A stretch of DNA of 27,188 nucleotides from CAJBVG01 sp044337515 (lineage in GTDB: Bacteria; Bacteroidota; Bacteroidia; Sphingobacteriales; Sphingobacteriaceae): assembly GCA_044337515.1 (NCBI GenBank), contig JBIINK010000030.1, positions 1-27,188 on the forward strand, read 5' to 3'. A program made the position numbers and the translations under genes. A model generated the notes under the pieces. That model worked only from the letters and a program-made list of their open reading frames with translations, was not told the DNA's origin and searched no databases. Position 1 is the stretch's first letter; each line of letters starts with the position of its first letter. Positions 15,504 to 24,050 of this stretch are shown here, in pieces.

Positions 15504-15911
15504 TCAAATACGAAATACGGAGTGTAGGAGGTTTAAGTCGGGAGGAGGACTCGAATTCTGAATTATGAGTTGTGAATTGTGAGTTGTTAGTTGTGTGAAA
15601 TTAGCTAAATACTCAATTTTAAAAACACTATTTATAAATAAGACAGGTTGATTTAATGCAGAAAAGGAAAGTTCAGATTTTACGAATTGATCTTTTATAA
15701 CCACATGAACATCTTGTTCGGAGCAACAAGACATATCTTCTTGTTTAGAAGGTTTAGTAGTTTCCTGTTCATCTTCACAGCAAGATTTGCCAGTATCTAC
15801 AATAAGACTTGCTTGTTTCAATTCATCATCACAAAAATGGGCATAAACGGTGTAGCCAACAGAATTGACCAACAGAAAACACGCCATCAGTAAAATGAAT
15901 ATCTTTTTCAC
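15504..15911 (-). CDS. HYC_CC_PP-family-like small cysteine-rich exported protein
   Basis: A 135-residue protein, first gene of the cysteine-rich locus, 63 bases before the receptor gene. I start it at GTG 15909-15911 (read as MKKIFILLMACFLL), which gives a normal signal peptide; the longer frame from 15962 nearly overlaps the divergent lipoprotein start. After the signal peptide come AHFCDDEL (H25, C27), SCC (C44-C45), SCC (C62-C63) and the C-terminal PPP (122-124), matching the layout of the family named for HYC, CC and PP. Residues about 106-120 (QLTTHNSQLIIQNS) are encoded by array G and look like an in-frame insertion. A metal-binding role is inferred. Confidence 0.75.
   Translation of the reverse strand: MKKIFILLMACFLLVNSVGYTVYAHFCDDELKQASLIVDTGKSCCEDEQETTKPSKQEDMSCCSEQDVHVVIKDQFVKSELSFSALNQPVLFINSVFKIEYLANFTQLTTHNSQLIIQNSSPPPDLNLLHSVFRI
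15553..15594. repeat. Word array G: six 7-base units inside a coding sequence
   Basis: Six contiguous seven-base units (GAATTCT, GAATTAT, GAGTTGT, GAATTGT, GAGTTGT, TAGTTGT) lie within the HYC_CC_PP-like gene. Because 3 x 7 = 21, the translated array repeats every seven residues. A second short run of 7-base units (TATCAAA, TACGAAA, TACGGAG, 15502-15522) covers the gene's last codons and stop, but that part could be ordinary family sequence. Confidence 0.75.
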
Positions 15912-15965
15912 AAGTACAAAAATATGTATAATTGTAGTAGAAACGAAAAAAGAACACATCATCGT

Positions 15966-16496
15966 ATGAATATCTATAGAAAAGCATCATTAATCGTCAT
16001 CATTGGTAGCATTACCCTATTTACCTCTTGTAAGAATGCTCAGGAAAAGCAATATGAAGAATTGGTTCAAATAGAAAACAGTTTGTTCGGTGAGCAAACG
16101 GAGTTAAATGACTCTATAGCACGACTATTCTTGCAAAAAGCGGATTTATACTCGAAAGAATTTAAAAACGACCCTAAAACTGCCGAAATAGTATTTAAAC
16201 AGGGTGAAGTATTAAATGGATTGAAAAGTTATGAATATGCAATCCGAAAGTTCCAACAAGTGTTTTTAGTTTATCCAAAATCGAACAAGGCTGCTGAAAG
16301 TATATTCTTATGTGGATTTATTTACGATACCTATTTACAGAATTACGAAGAGGCAGGAAATTATTATAGAAAGTTTATACGCTTATATCCTAATCATACT
16401 TTTGTAAAAGATGCAAAAACATCGCTTGAAAATTTAGGCAAAACTCCAGAGGAATTAGTGAAGGAGTTCGAGTTAAAAAACAAGACGGTTAATTAG
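15966..16496 (+). CDS. TPR-like lipoprotein
   Basis: A 176-residue lipoprotein with a lipobox LFTSC (cysteine near residue 22) directly after the signal helix; the chosen ATG at 15966 gives a normal-length signal, while the longer frame from 15924 adds 14 residues with no signal character. The mature part is helical, with two or three tetratricopeptide-like units (YAIRKFQQVFLVYPKSNKA and YEEAGNYYRKFIRLYPNH are typical), so it is a BamD- or YbgF-like adapter at the membrane surface. Partner unknown. It is divergent from the HYC_CC_PP-like gene (54 bases between starts). Its stop codon (16494-16496) overlaps that of the convergent gene at 16493. Confidence 0.75.
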   Translation: MNIYRKASLIVIIGSITLFTSCKNAQEKQYEELVQIENSLFGEQTELNDSIARLFLQKADLYSKEFKNDPKTAEIVFKQGEVLNGLKSYEYAIRKFQQVFLVYPKSNKAAESIFLCGFIYDTYLQNYEEAGNYYRKFIRLYPNHTFVKDAKTSLENLGKTPEELVKEFELKNKTVN

Positions 16497-17074
16497 TATT
16501 CAACTACTTCGTATCCTTTTACTTCTTTAATGTAACGAATGTAATTCTTATCTATTTCTGATTGAACATTGTTGAAATAGATTCTGATTTTGCAGTTTGC
16601 ATTTAATCCATTTTTCGATATTAGTCTGTTGGATAACAATAGACGTTCTGCAATTTTTTCGATTTGCTTATTTAATCTACAAGTATTTACGTCAAAGAAA
16701 AAGAAGAAAAATAAATCATCAGCATTATTTTTTGACGAGTATAAATTCGAGAAATCGAAAGAACTTTCTGCATTAAAAATCCTATTAATACTATCGACAT
16801 CAAAAGCGACATTAGGCAAAGGAGGTTTAAGTTTACTTAATGTATTCACTACATTTTGCATATCATATATACTAGTTGATACAACTGGATTAACGCCATT
16901 GCTAATGTATACTAGTAGTCTAGAGTCTGTTTCTTGAAGGGCATCGTACAACTTAGTGGTTAATGCTTGGTTACTAGTATTTGCAGAAGCATCTGCATAC
17001 ATAAATACTAACTTCCCTTGAGCGTTAACAAAAGTAGAGGTAAGAAGAAACGAAAGCAATACTAAATACTTCAT
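16493..17074 (-). CDS. Small exported protein of the adhesin operon, unknown function
   Basis: A 193-residue protein with a signal peptide (about 1-18, ending FVNAQ). I prefer the ATG at 17072-17074; the preceding codon is TTG. No known domain is recognised. The start KLVFMYADASANTSNQALTTKLYDALQET and the later RIYFNN suggest an alpha/beta fold (perhaps a von Willebrand-like or Rossmann-like core), but that is a guess. A run of six phenylalanines (DDLFFFFFFDVN, near residues 119-130) is odd. It is the third gene of the operon, beginning 3 bases after the stop of the 521-residue gene, so it is probably translated from the same mRNA. Confidence 0.65.
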   Translation of the reverse strand: MKYLVLLSFLLTSTFVNAQGKLVFMYADASANTSNQALTTKLYDALQETDSRLLVYISNGVNPVVSTSIYDMQNVVNTLSKLKPPLPNVAFDVDSINRIFNAESSFDFSNLYSSKNNADDLFFFFFFDVNTCRLNKQIEKIAERLLLSNRLISKNGLNANCKIRIYFNNVQSEIDKNYIRYIKEVKGYEVVEY

Positions 17075-17077
17075 CAA

Positions 17078-18643
17078 TTAAAGTTTAATACTTAATCCGA
17101 AATTCATATTTACATATTCAACTTTGAGTTGATGATTTAAATTAGTCAAGCTATTTAATCCCAAATACGAATCACTTAAACGTTTAGGATCCTCTTGAAA
17201 TAAATAGGTATTACTTGTTCTATAATTCAATCCACAATCAAAATATACTTTACGAGATAGTTGCCTGTTGTAACCGATACCTATACCATAAGAACTAACC
17301 ATTGATTTAGGCAATAATGGTATGCCTCTTAAATTAAAATCATAGGTGCCAAAATCATAAATACCATTCTCACTTATTGTTAAACCAAACAATTCTTCAT
17401 AGTACCCAGAGTAAGTAGCGTTCGCATCCATATTGTAAGATGATGAATATTTCAACATCAAATAATAAACGGCTTGAATATATACAGAGTTTTTGCCGAA
17501 GGTAAAACCTTTTTGAAGTATGAAGGGAGCTGTAGCATATACTAGGTTATGTGTTTCGCGGATATTAAACACTTTGTTTGTTCGCAAATAGGTATCACCA
17601 TCGGGGTCGACTGCAAAATATTTTGAATGTTGGCTCGCAAGATTAAGTTGGTAATTAAACACGTCGGCTCCACCTCCAAATTTAACCGACCAATAGCCTT
17701 TGTTAGATACTCGACGAGTGATGTTAAACATTATAAAATTGGAAAAAGATCCTTGATTCATCGTATTAACACCGAGTGTATCATTTAATGTTTTAATAGG
17801 AGAAGAACCATCAGGAATAAAATGATATTGAAAATCTACGAATACCATCCATTTCCAAAAATTAATTTTTACTAAATTCTTGTCTTTTTTATAATCCAAC
17901 TTGTTTTTAATAAAAGGGATATTATCTGGAACACGATACATCTTAAACATCACATCCTTGTGATAAGGCACAAATAAAAATTCACTTTTAAGGTTCACAT
18001 TTTTCAATTGTGTATAACCTAAAGAATTTACTGGGAACAATACCCCGTTTACATAGATGGAATCATTTTTCAGATTTGATTTATTCAGAAAGCCACGATA
18101 TTGAGGATAAACTTGCATGTAAGAATCTCTACGATCTACACTGGCAATATTAGCAATCTCGTAAGACTGAGTATCAAAATCATAGATAATATCAAAACGT
18201 ATATTAAATGTATCGATATAATAGATACCACTTCTAGCAATGCTGTTTACATATTTATAAGCGAGTATACTTATGTTAGCAACATCATTCCCTTCAAAAG
18301 ATACTACCCCTACTTCATACGGCTCTACAGCTACTGATACAAATGAAGTATCGGTATAATACTTTTTAATTAGTTGAATGTAATCTGCTGGTGTAACTTT
18401 CTCCTGCAATTTATTGTGTGGCATTACATCGTTAAACAAAAGAGTATTGCTAGTATGAAACAGCTTTAAGAAATCATCGAAATTAGATTTCTTATTAAAT
18501 TGTATAGCATCTTCATATTGAGAAATGAGCTGCAATGCATGAGCATTTATTACTCTCGACGTGGAATCACTAGGTACGATTTGAGCTTTCGAAAAAGCAG
18601 CAATACTTAAAAAAAACACAATGAAATAATATTTTAATTTCAT
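17078..18643 (-). CDS. Predicted outer-membrane beta-barrel protein of the adhesin operon
   Basis: A 521-residue exported protein (signal peptide about 1-20, ending FSKAQ). The N-terminal third (about 25-190) contains a helical stretch and beta strands with the look of an NTF2/SnoaL-type fold (DDFLKLFHTSNTLLFND...), which is only a suggestion. From about 255 on, alternating short strands rich in Y, F, N and G (for example WSVKFGGGADVFNYQL and YGIGIGYNRQLSRKVYFDCGLNYR) look like a barrel, ending in FGLSIKL. It overlaps the upstream 1230-residue gene by four bases (ATGA). By analogy with PorP/SprF partners of T9SS adhesins it may anchor or help the secreted protein, but it lacks any signature I recognise. 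Confidence 0.65.
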   Translation of the reverse strand: MKLKYYFIVFFLSIAAFSKAQIVPSDSTSRVINAHALQLISQYEDAIQFNKKSNFDDFLKLFHTSNTLLFNDVMPHNKLQEKVTPADYIQLIKKYYTDTSFVSVAVEPYEVGVVSFEGNDVANISILAYKYVNSIARSGIYYIDTFNIRFDIIYDFDTQSYEIANIASVDRRDSYMQVYPQYRGFLNKSNLKNDSIYVNGVLFPVNSLGYTQLKNVNLKSEFLFVPYHKDVMFKMYRVPDNIPFIKNKLDYKKDKNLVKINFWKWMVFVDFQYHFIPDGSSPIKTLNDTLGVNTMNQGSFSNFIMFNITRRVSNKGYWSVKFGGGADVFNYQLNLASQHSKYFAVDPDGDTYLRTNKVFNIRETHNLVYATAPFILQKGFTFGKNSVYIQAVYYLMLKYSSSYNMDANATYSGYYEELFGLTISENGIYDFGTYDFNLRGIPLLPKSMVSSYGIGIGYNRQLSRKVYFDCGLNYRTSNTYLFQEDPKRLSDSYLGLNSLTNLNHQLKVEYVNMNFGLSIKL

Positions 18644-21600
18644 CTTCTATTTAGTATTACACGTTCAACAGAAACACCCTCGGATGTTTTAATATAAATA
18701 ATATATACCCCATCTAACTGAGCTGAAATAAACGAAATGCTATTCTCATTAATTGATATTTCAATTGATATTTCATTTCCTAAAATATCAAAACATTTTA
18801 CTTGGGCACTTCCTAGATTAACTCCATCTAAAGCAAATACTCCTGATGATGGATTAGGATAAATTTTTACATGTTGAATGATTTGTTTTTTCACACCCAT
18901 ACTTAGTGGGTCAAAATTATAATACGTTGTAGTAGCACAATCATCAAACCAAGTTTTCACATAATAGAAATAACGAGTGGTGTCGAACGTATGAGGTAGT
19001 AATACATACCTAAGATTTGCACCAGATATATCATTAACCGCTTGAGTAGCCTTATCTATATAACCCCATTGGTAATGTATACCTATAGTTGAATCTTTGG
19101 ATACTAAAATATTGGTTGTTGACTTTCGTATGATTTGAGTGATATTAGGTGCGATGCTTTCTTTTAACACAATAGGTAAAGTCATGTAATTAAAACAGCC
19201 CGTTTCTTTATTCGTTTGCTTTACATAAATCGTATCAATTCCGCTGGTATTATCCCAAGTAATAAAAACATTGGTTTTGGTTTCATTCGTAAGAATAGTG
19301 CCTTTAGAAATTGTCCATTCATATGAATAGTCGGAAGACTTATGATCTAGGTTGTAATATAGTTCTTGTTGATTTCGACAAACTTCTGATAATCCATTAA
19401 CTTCTGTTGTATCTGGTAATTTCAAGGAGAATATGGATACCATATTCGACGTATCGCGACCACAAGAAAAGGTAGATGAATTGATTAAACGGAAATAAGT
19501 AGTTTGCAATAAAGTAACCATTGGTAAGGTATCCGCAATTTGTCCTTGTATATCAAACCAGCTAACGCTATCTATAGAAGATTGCCATTGATAATCGTAT
19601 ACTCCACTTCCACCATTTGGCTTTTGTGTCATGTATAAAGGAACAGGAGTATAACCATAACAAACCTTAACTGAATTGCCAATTTTACCACCTTCAAATT
19701 TCTTATACACTTGTACCTTAATAATATTTGATAGTACATTCCCGCAACCTAAAACAGAAGTAACTTTAAGGCGATAAAATTTATTGATAATATGCCTATT
19801 CATTTGAAGTACAGTATCGATTGCCCCCAATAAATCGAGGAAGTTTAAAGAGTCGTTTGAAATTTGCCACTGATAGGTATACAAGCCATTTGCACCAGTT
19901 GGCTTGGTGGTTATCTTAAATAATTTAGGGATAGAATCATAACACACTGCTTGAGAAAAGGAAACTATTGCTGGTAACAATTCTTCATATACACGTATTT
20001 TAACAGAATCGGATGCTATTGAACTACAACCATAAATTGAAGTAGCCACAATTCGATAATATTTTGTAGCTGTTAATTTTCCAGTAAATAGTTTAAGTGC
20101 ATTTTGACCAACGATGTTTGACCAATTGGCACCATCGCTAGATAACTGCCATTGGTAACTAAATAAATTGTTGGCACCTTGAGCAAACTGCGTTAATCTT
20201 AATGTATCTGCAGATGTATTATAACAAATGTTTTGTGAGGCATTGATTCTTGCCTTCACTAATTTTGGCCACACTTTAATAATAATTGTATTACTTGTAT
20301 CATCACCACAAGCTAAAGTCGACATAGATAATAATCGATAATGGGTAGTTACTGTTAGCTCTGATGGTCTATATTTATTAAGGTTTTGACCAGAAACATT
20401 TTGCCATGATATACCATTCGTTGAATTTTGCCATTGATATAAAAATGACCCGCTACCTCCGCTTGGGTTATTAGTAGTGCGTAATGTGTCAGGTCGAGTA
20501 TTATAACAAATGGTATCGTTAGCAAGAATGTTTGAACCATTAAAAATCGGATAAACTTTTATGCGAATAATACTGGTATTTAAATTCCCGCAACCAGAAA
20601 CACTACTTACACGAACTCGGTAAAAACGAGTTTGAGTTAAATTTGATGGAGCATAAACAATACCAGTAGCGAATGGAATGTTAGAAAAATTTATAGAATC
20701 GGTTGATATTTGCCATTGATATGTAAAGTTCTCTCCTGCACCAGAAGGTAAAGTTTGAAAGCTAAGAATGGTTGGAGTAGAATTATAGCAAATGTTTTGA
20801 GCAGATTTAATTGTACCAGCTACCATATCTTGATATACTGATACAAGTACACTATCTGTAAATCGTATTCCGCAATTTCTCCAAGTTGTTTTTACTCGAT
20901 AAAATTTAGTTACTCCATTTTTTGCAAGTACTAAAGTCTTGGCTGTTTTACCAGCAATATCAGTCCAGCTCGTTCCATTAATTGATGATTGCCATTGGTA
21001 ACTAACATCAGAACCTAATAAAGTACTAGAGGTGATTTCTAGGGTGTCTGGGTCATCATTAAAACAAATGGTTTGTGTGCCTTGAATGATTGGGATAAGC
21101 ATTTGCGACAGCACTTTGATATATGTTGTATCGGATAGAACTGTTCCACAACCAACATAAGAAGTAGAAAGTAACCGTAAACAAAAGTTTGCTGTAATAC
21201 CTACAATCGGATTTGTGATTAGGCTGGTATCATTCGGCAAATCAACCCAATTAATTGTATCGGTTGATATCTGCCATTGATGATGAAACAAACCGTTACC
21301 ACCTGAAGGCGGGGTTAATACTGCAATTGAATCAGGATTAGCTGTAGCAAGATAACATACTTGATAATTTTTTTTAGCGGTTGTTTTTGCAGCCTTTAGT
21401 TTTCCATAGAATTGAATAAAAACGGTATCGGATGGAATACTTCCACAACCAGAAAGTGACGTAGCAATTGTTCTAAAATAAGTACTTCGTGTAAAGGTAT
21501 CAATTGCCAAAAAAGTATCTGTAGCACCAACTACATTCGTCCAACTAATTGCATTGGTTGACTTTTGCCACTGATAAGAAAAGTTATTATTTCCACCTGT

Positions 21601-22332
21601 GGCATGTTGACCAACATAAATATCATTTGCCGAAGTACCAAAACATAGATTTTGATTTCCTACAAGATGAGCCCTTTTTAAGGTATCGTATAATTGCACT
21701 ACAACTGTATTAGAGCTTACCACCCCACAGCCTACTAATGATGTAGCTAGTAACCTAAAATGTTTTGTACTAGAAATTACACCTGGTATTAAAAAAGAAT
21801 CTATTGCTCCTACTATGTTTGCCCAAGCAATACCATTTGTTGAACTCTGCCATTGATATGAAAAAGTAGAATCGCCACCTGATGGATAAACATTGATATT
21901 AATAGTGTCGGCTACGCTATTCTTGCAAATAAGTTGATCTCCAAATATCGTTGGACTCATTAATGCAGCTCGTACAATTAACAAGCTAAATGCAGTTGTG
22001 TCTTTATTAGTGCCTAGTCCAGCTGAATCTATAATACATCTATATTTAACACCATTTGATAAACTAGAAATATTGCGAACCGTTAACGTATCATTGGTTA
22101 CTCCAAAAACTGAAGCAGTATTAATAAGATTATTCCAACCGCTCGCCGTAGAATCTTGCCAAATAAATGTAGATGAAGCATGGTTAACATTAATCAGTCT
22201 AAAATTGACACTATCATCAATACAAACTTTATGCTGCTTCGGGGTAATACTCATCTGAGAATAACTCGTACTCCCTATTCCGAGCACGAAAAGTAAAACG
22301 AAAAAGTAAATCCTAAACACTTGCTTTTGCAT
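18640..22332 (-). CDS. Large T9SS-secreted protein with nine Ig-like repeats
   Basis: A 1230-residue extracellular protein. Signal peptide about 1-26; then an Ig-like domain (about 27-127), nine repeats of about 94 residues (about 128-972), two further PKD/Ig-like domains (about 973-1155) and a type A T9SS sorting domain (about 1157-1230, starting IYPNPSSGVF and ending RVILNRR). Each repeat has a cysteine near the start (C in ICYN-like segments), a core YQWQxSTNGxxW and a second cysteine in GCG or ACG, so each may hold one disulphide. The repeats are well diverged. Similar stalk-like proteins act in adhesion or gliding; no ligand-binding or enzymatic domain is seen. It heads a tight operon with the outer-membrane-type protein (4-bp overlap) and a small exported protein. 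Confidence 0.88.
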   Translation of the reverse strand: MQKQVFRIYFFVLLFVLGIGSTSYSQMSITPKQHKVCIDDSVNFRLINVNHASSTFIWQDSTASGWNNLINTASVFGVTNDTLTVRNISSLSNGVKYRCIIDSAGLGTNKDTTAFSLLIVRAALMSPTIFGDQLICKNSVADTININVYPSGGDSTFSYQWQSSTNGIAWANIVGAIDSFLIPGVISSTKHFRLLATSLVGCGVVSSNTVVVQLYDTLKRAHLVGNQNLCFGTSANDIYVGQHATGGNNNFSYQWQKSTNAISWTNVVGATDTFLAIDTFTRSTYFRTIATSLSGCGSIPSDTVFIQFYGKLKAAKTTAKKNYQVCYLATANPDSIAVLTPPSGGNGLFHHQWQISTDTINWVDLPNDTSLITNPIVGITANFCLRLLSTSYVGCGTVLSDTTYIKVLSQMLIPIIQGTQTICFNDDPDTLEITSSTLLGSDVSYQWQSSINGTSWTDIAGKTAKTLVLAKNGVTKFYRVKTTWRNCGIRFTDSVLVSVYQDMVAGTIKSAQNICYNSTPTILSFQTLPSGAGENFTYQWQISTDSINFSNIPFATGIVYAPSNLTQTRFYRVRVSSVSGCGNLNTSIIRIKVYPIFNGSNILANDTICYNTRPDTLRTTNNPSGGSGSFLYQWQNSTNGISWQNVSGQNLNKYRPSELTVTTHYRLLSMSTLACGDDTSNTIIIKVWPKLVKARINASQNICYNTSADTLRLTQFAQGANNLFSYQWQLSSDGANWSNIVGQNALKLFTGKLTATKYYRIVATSIYGCSSIASDSVKIRVYEELLPAIVSFSQAVCYDSIPKLFKITTKPTGANGLYTYQWQISNDSLNFLDLLGAIDTVLQMNRHIINKFYRLKVTSVLGCGNVLSNIIKVQVYKKFEGGKIGNSVKVCYGYTPVPLYMTQKPNGGSGVYDYQWQSSIDSVSWFDIQGQIADTLPMVTLLQTTYFRLINSSTFSCGRDTSNMVSIFSLKLPDTTEVNGLSEVCRNQQELYYNLDHKSSDYSYEWTISKGTILTNETKTNVFITWDNTSGIDTIYVKQTNKETGCFNYMTLPIVLKESIAPNITQIIRKSTTNILVSKDSTIGIHYQWGYIDKATQAVNDISGANLRYVLLPHTFDTTRYFYYVKTWFDDCATTTYYNFDPLSMGVKKQIIQHVKIYPNPSSGVFALDGVNLGSAQVKCFDILGNEISIEISINENSISFISAQLDGVYIIYIKTSEGVSVERVILNRR

Positions 22333-22548
22333 AGATGAGTTATGGGGTGTTTAAAAATAAGGTATTTGACCTAAAATATCAAGTAAAGGGCATTTTTATT
22401 GAGTATAGGCTGATGAAATACAGATGAGTAATTCAAATTTAGATAACAGATTAAAATTTAATACGAATAGACCCTTTACTTTGTCAATAAATTCAGCTGT
22501 AAATTTCAACCTAAAGACTTTAACATTGCATAGATTTATTCTTAGTCC

Positions 22549-23994
22549 CTAGTTTTCTTGTATTAACATTTCATAGAAATAAATCATTCGATTTAAATCC
22601 GCCACACCGATACGTTCGTTAATATTATGGAATCCTTTTACATCGGCTACTGCTGAGAAATTTAGCACAGCCTCGCTGAAGCTTCTGAAATAACGAGAAT
22701 CCGACGCACCTAACATCAGGAACGGCGATACAATTACATTAGGAACCGTTTTATAAACCACTCCTTCTACTTTCTTAAAGGAAGGATGATCGGCAGAAGT
22801 AGTAGCCGATGGTTCCATTAAGGAGATGGTTTGTTTTTTTACTACAACACGATCATCGTTAATCGTTTTTATTACATAGTCAACAACTTCATCACTTGAT
22901 TGACCCGGAAGAATTCTACTGTTCAATGTTGCTTTAGCTGATGAAGGAATTACATTGTCTTTTATACCCGCTTTTACAATGGTAGGAACAATGGTAGTAT
23001 GAATCATCGCATTAGATTCTTTTGTTTTTTCAAATTGAGAAACAAGCATACTTCTAAACAACCACAGATTATTTAAGGCCATTCTTTTTACAAAACCCTC
23101 TCCATCTTTTGTGCGATTAAGCAATTCATCTATAGATGGTGTAAACACCGCTGGCATTGGGTTTGCACGAACTTTAGAAATTGCTGTGGTAAGTACATCA
23201 ATGGCAGTTTCTTTCATCGGCATAGATGAATGTCCACCCGAAATTTCTACTGTTAAATCTAAATTAACATATCCTTTCTCACCTGTTGCAATAACAGCCA
23301 CCGGGCGACCTAATTGTTTAAAATGGGTATTATCTATTTGTCCGCCCTCATCAATTACTAATGCAGGTTTAATATTATTTTCGATGAACCACTGACTAAT
23401 TAATTTTGCACCTCTTCTACCCGATACTTCTTCATCATGTCCGAAGCATAAATAGATGGTACGTTTAGGTTGGTGATTTTCGCTCAACAATTTTTCTACC
23501 GATTCCATGATGGCAATAACAGCTACCTTATCATCTGCAGCGCCTCTACCCCAAATGGTATCGTTTACAATTGCACCACTAAATGGAGCTACTTTCCATT
23601 TGCTTTCTGTTGCTGCTTCTACAGGCACAACGTCCATGTGTGCCATTAAAACATAAGGGGCTAAACTGGTATCTGTACCTTTCCAAGTATAGATAAAACT
23701 GAAATCATTAATTACTTTACGAGTTAGTTTTGAATGGCAAAGTGGGTAAGCACTTTCCATGAATTTTCTGAACAATACAAATTGAGCGGTATCAATCGGC
23801 AAGGTATCCCCATAGGATATGGTTTTTAATTGTATGGCTTCGCTTAAATGTTGCACGGCTAAAACATTCTGTTTCTCTACATAAGAAGAAGGGAAAGTTG
23901 GAATAGTAGATGGAGCACGGAAAGTGTTTACTAGTAGAATTACAATGACTACTATGGCAGTTCCTAATATTAGTTTTACGATTGACTTAAGCAT
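22549..23994 (-). CDS. M20-family metallopeptidase, PM20D1-like
   Basis: A 481-residue member of the M20 family, closest in layout to PM20D1-type enzymes that make or break N-acyl amino acids. A single N-terminal helix (about 2-24) anchors it in the membrane with the catalytic part outside. Zinc ligands and catalytic residues are visible: H119 and D121 in MAHMDVVPV, aspartates 154-155 in GRGAADDK, E188-E189 in HDEEVSG, D215 in VIDEGG, and H456 in KGFHNINER. The dimerisation domain lies between about 240 and 350. I start it at the ATG at 23992-23994; the frame also continues to a GTG at 24012. The substrate is not deducible. An imperfect palindrome precedes the ATG. Confidence 0.88.
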   Translation of the reverse strand: MLKSIVKLILGTAIVVIVILLVNTFRAPSTIPTFPSSYVEKQNVLAVQHLSEAIQLKTISYGDTLPIDTAQFVLFRKFMESAYPLCHSKLTRKVINDFSFIYTWKGTDTSLAPYVLMAHMDVVPVEAATESKWKVAPFSGAIVNDTIWGRGAADDKVAVIAIMESVEKLLSENHQPKRTIYLCFGHDEEVSGRRGAKLISQWFIENNIKPALVIDEGGQIDNTHFKQLGRPVAVIATGEKGYVNLDLTVEISGGHSSMPMKETAIDVLTTAISKVRANPMPAVFTPSIDELLNRTKDGEGFVKRMALNNLWLFRSMLVSQFEKTKESNAMIHTTIVPTIVKAGIKDNVIPSSAKATLNSRILPGQSSDEVVDYVIKTINDDRVVVKKQTISLMEPSATTSADHPSFKKVEGVVYKTVPNVIVSPFLMLGASDSRYFRSFSEAVLNFSAVADVKGFHNINERIGVADLNRMIYFYEMLIQEN

Positions 23995-24050
23995 ATCTAA
24001 GGTCTTAAACACCTAAGATATAAAATAAATTGTTCTGATGTAAGGAAGAA

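Noticed and set aside
15912..15962. Upstream start of the HYC_CC_PP-like gene
   Set aside because: It would place 17 residues before a proper signal peptide and nearly overlap the divergent lipoprotein gene; the GTG at 15911 fits better.
16590..16937. Plus-strand frame of 115 residues
   Set aside because: It lies opposite the 193-residue exported protein and is rich in serine, phenylalanine and lysine runs that mirror that gene.
22381..22481. Ten-base inverted repeat (AAGTAAAGGG / CCCTTTACTT) in the gap before the large repeat protein
   Set aside because: The arms are 81 bases apart with no array, promoter or terminator context, so chance is a sufficient explanation.
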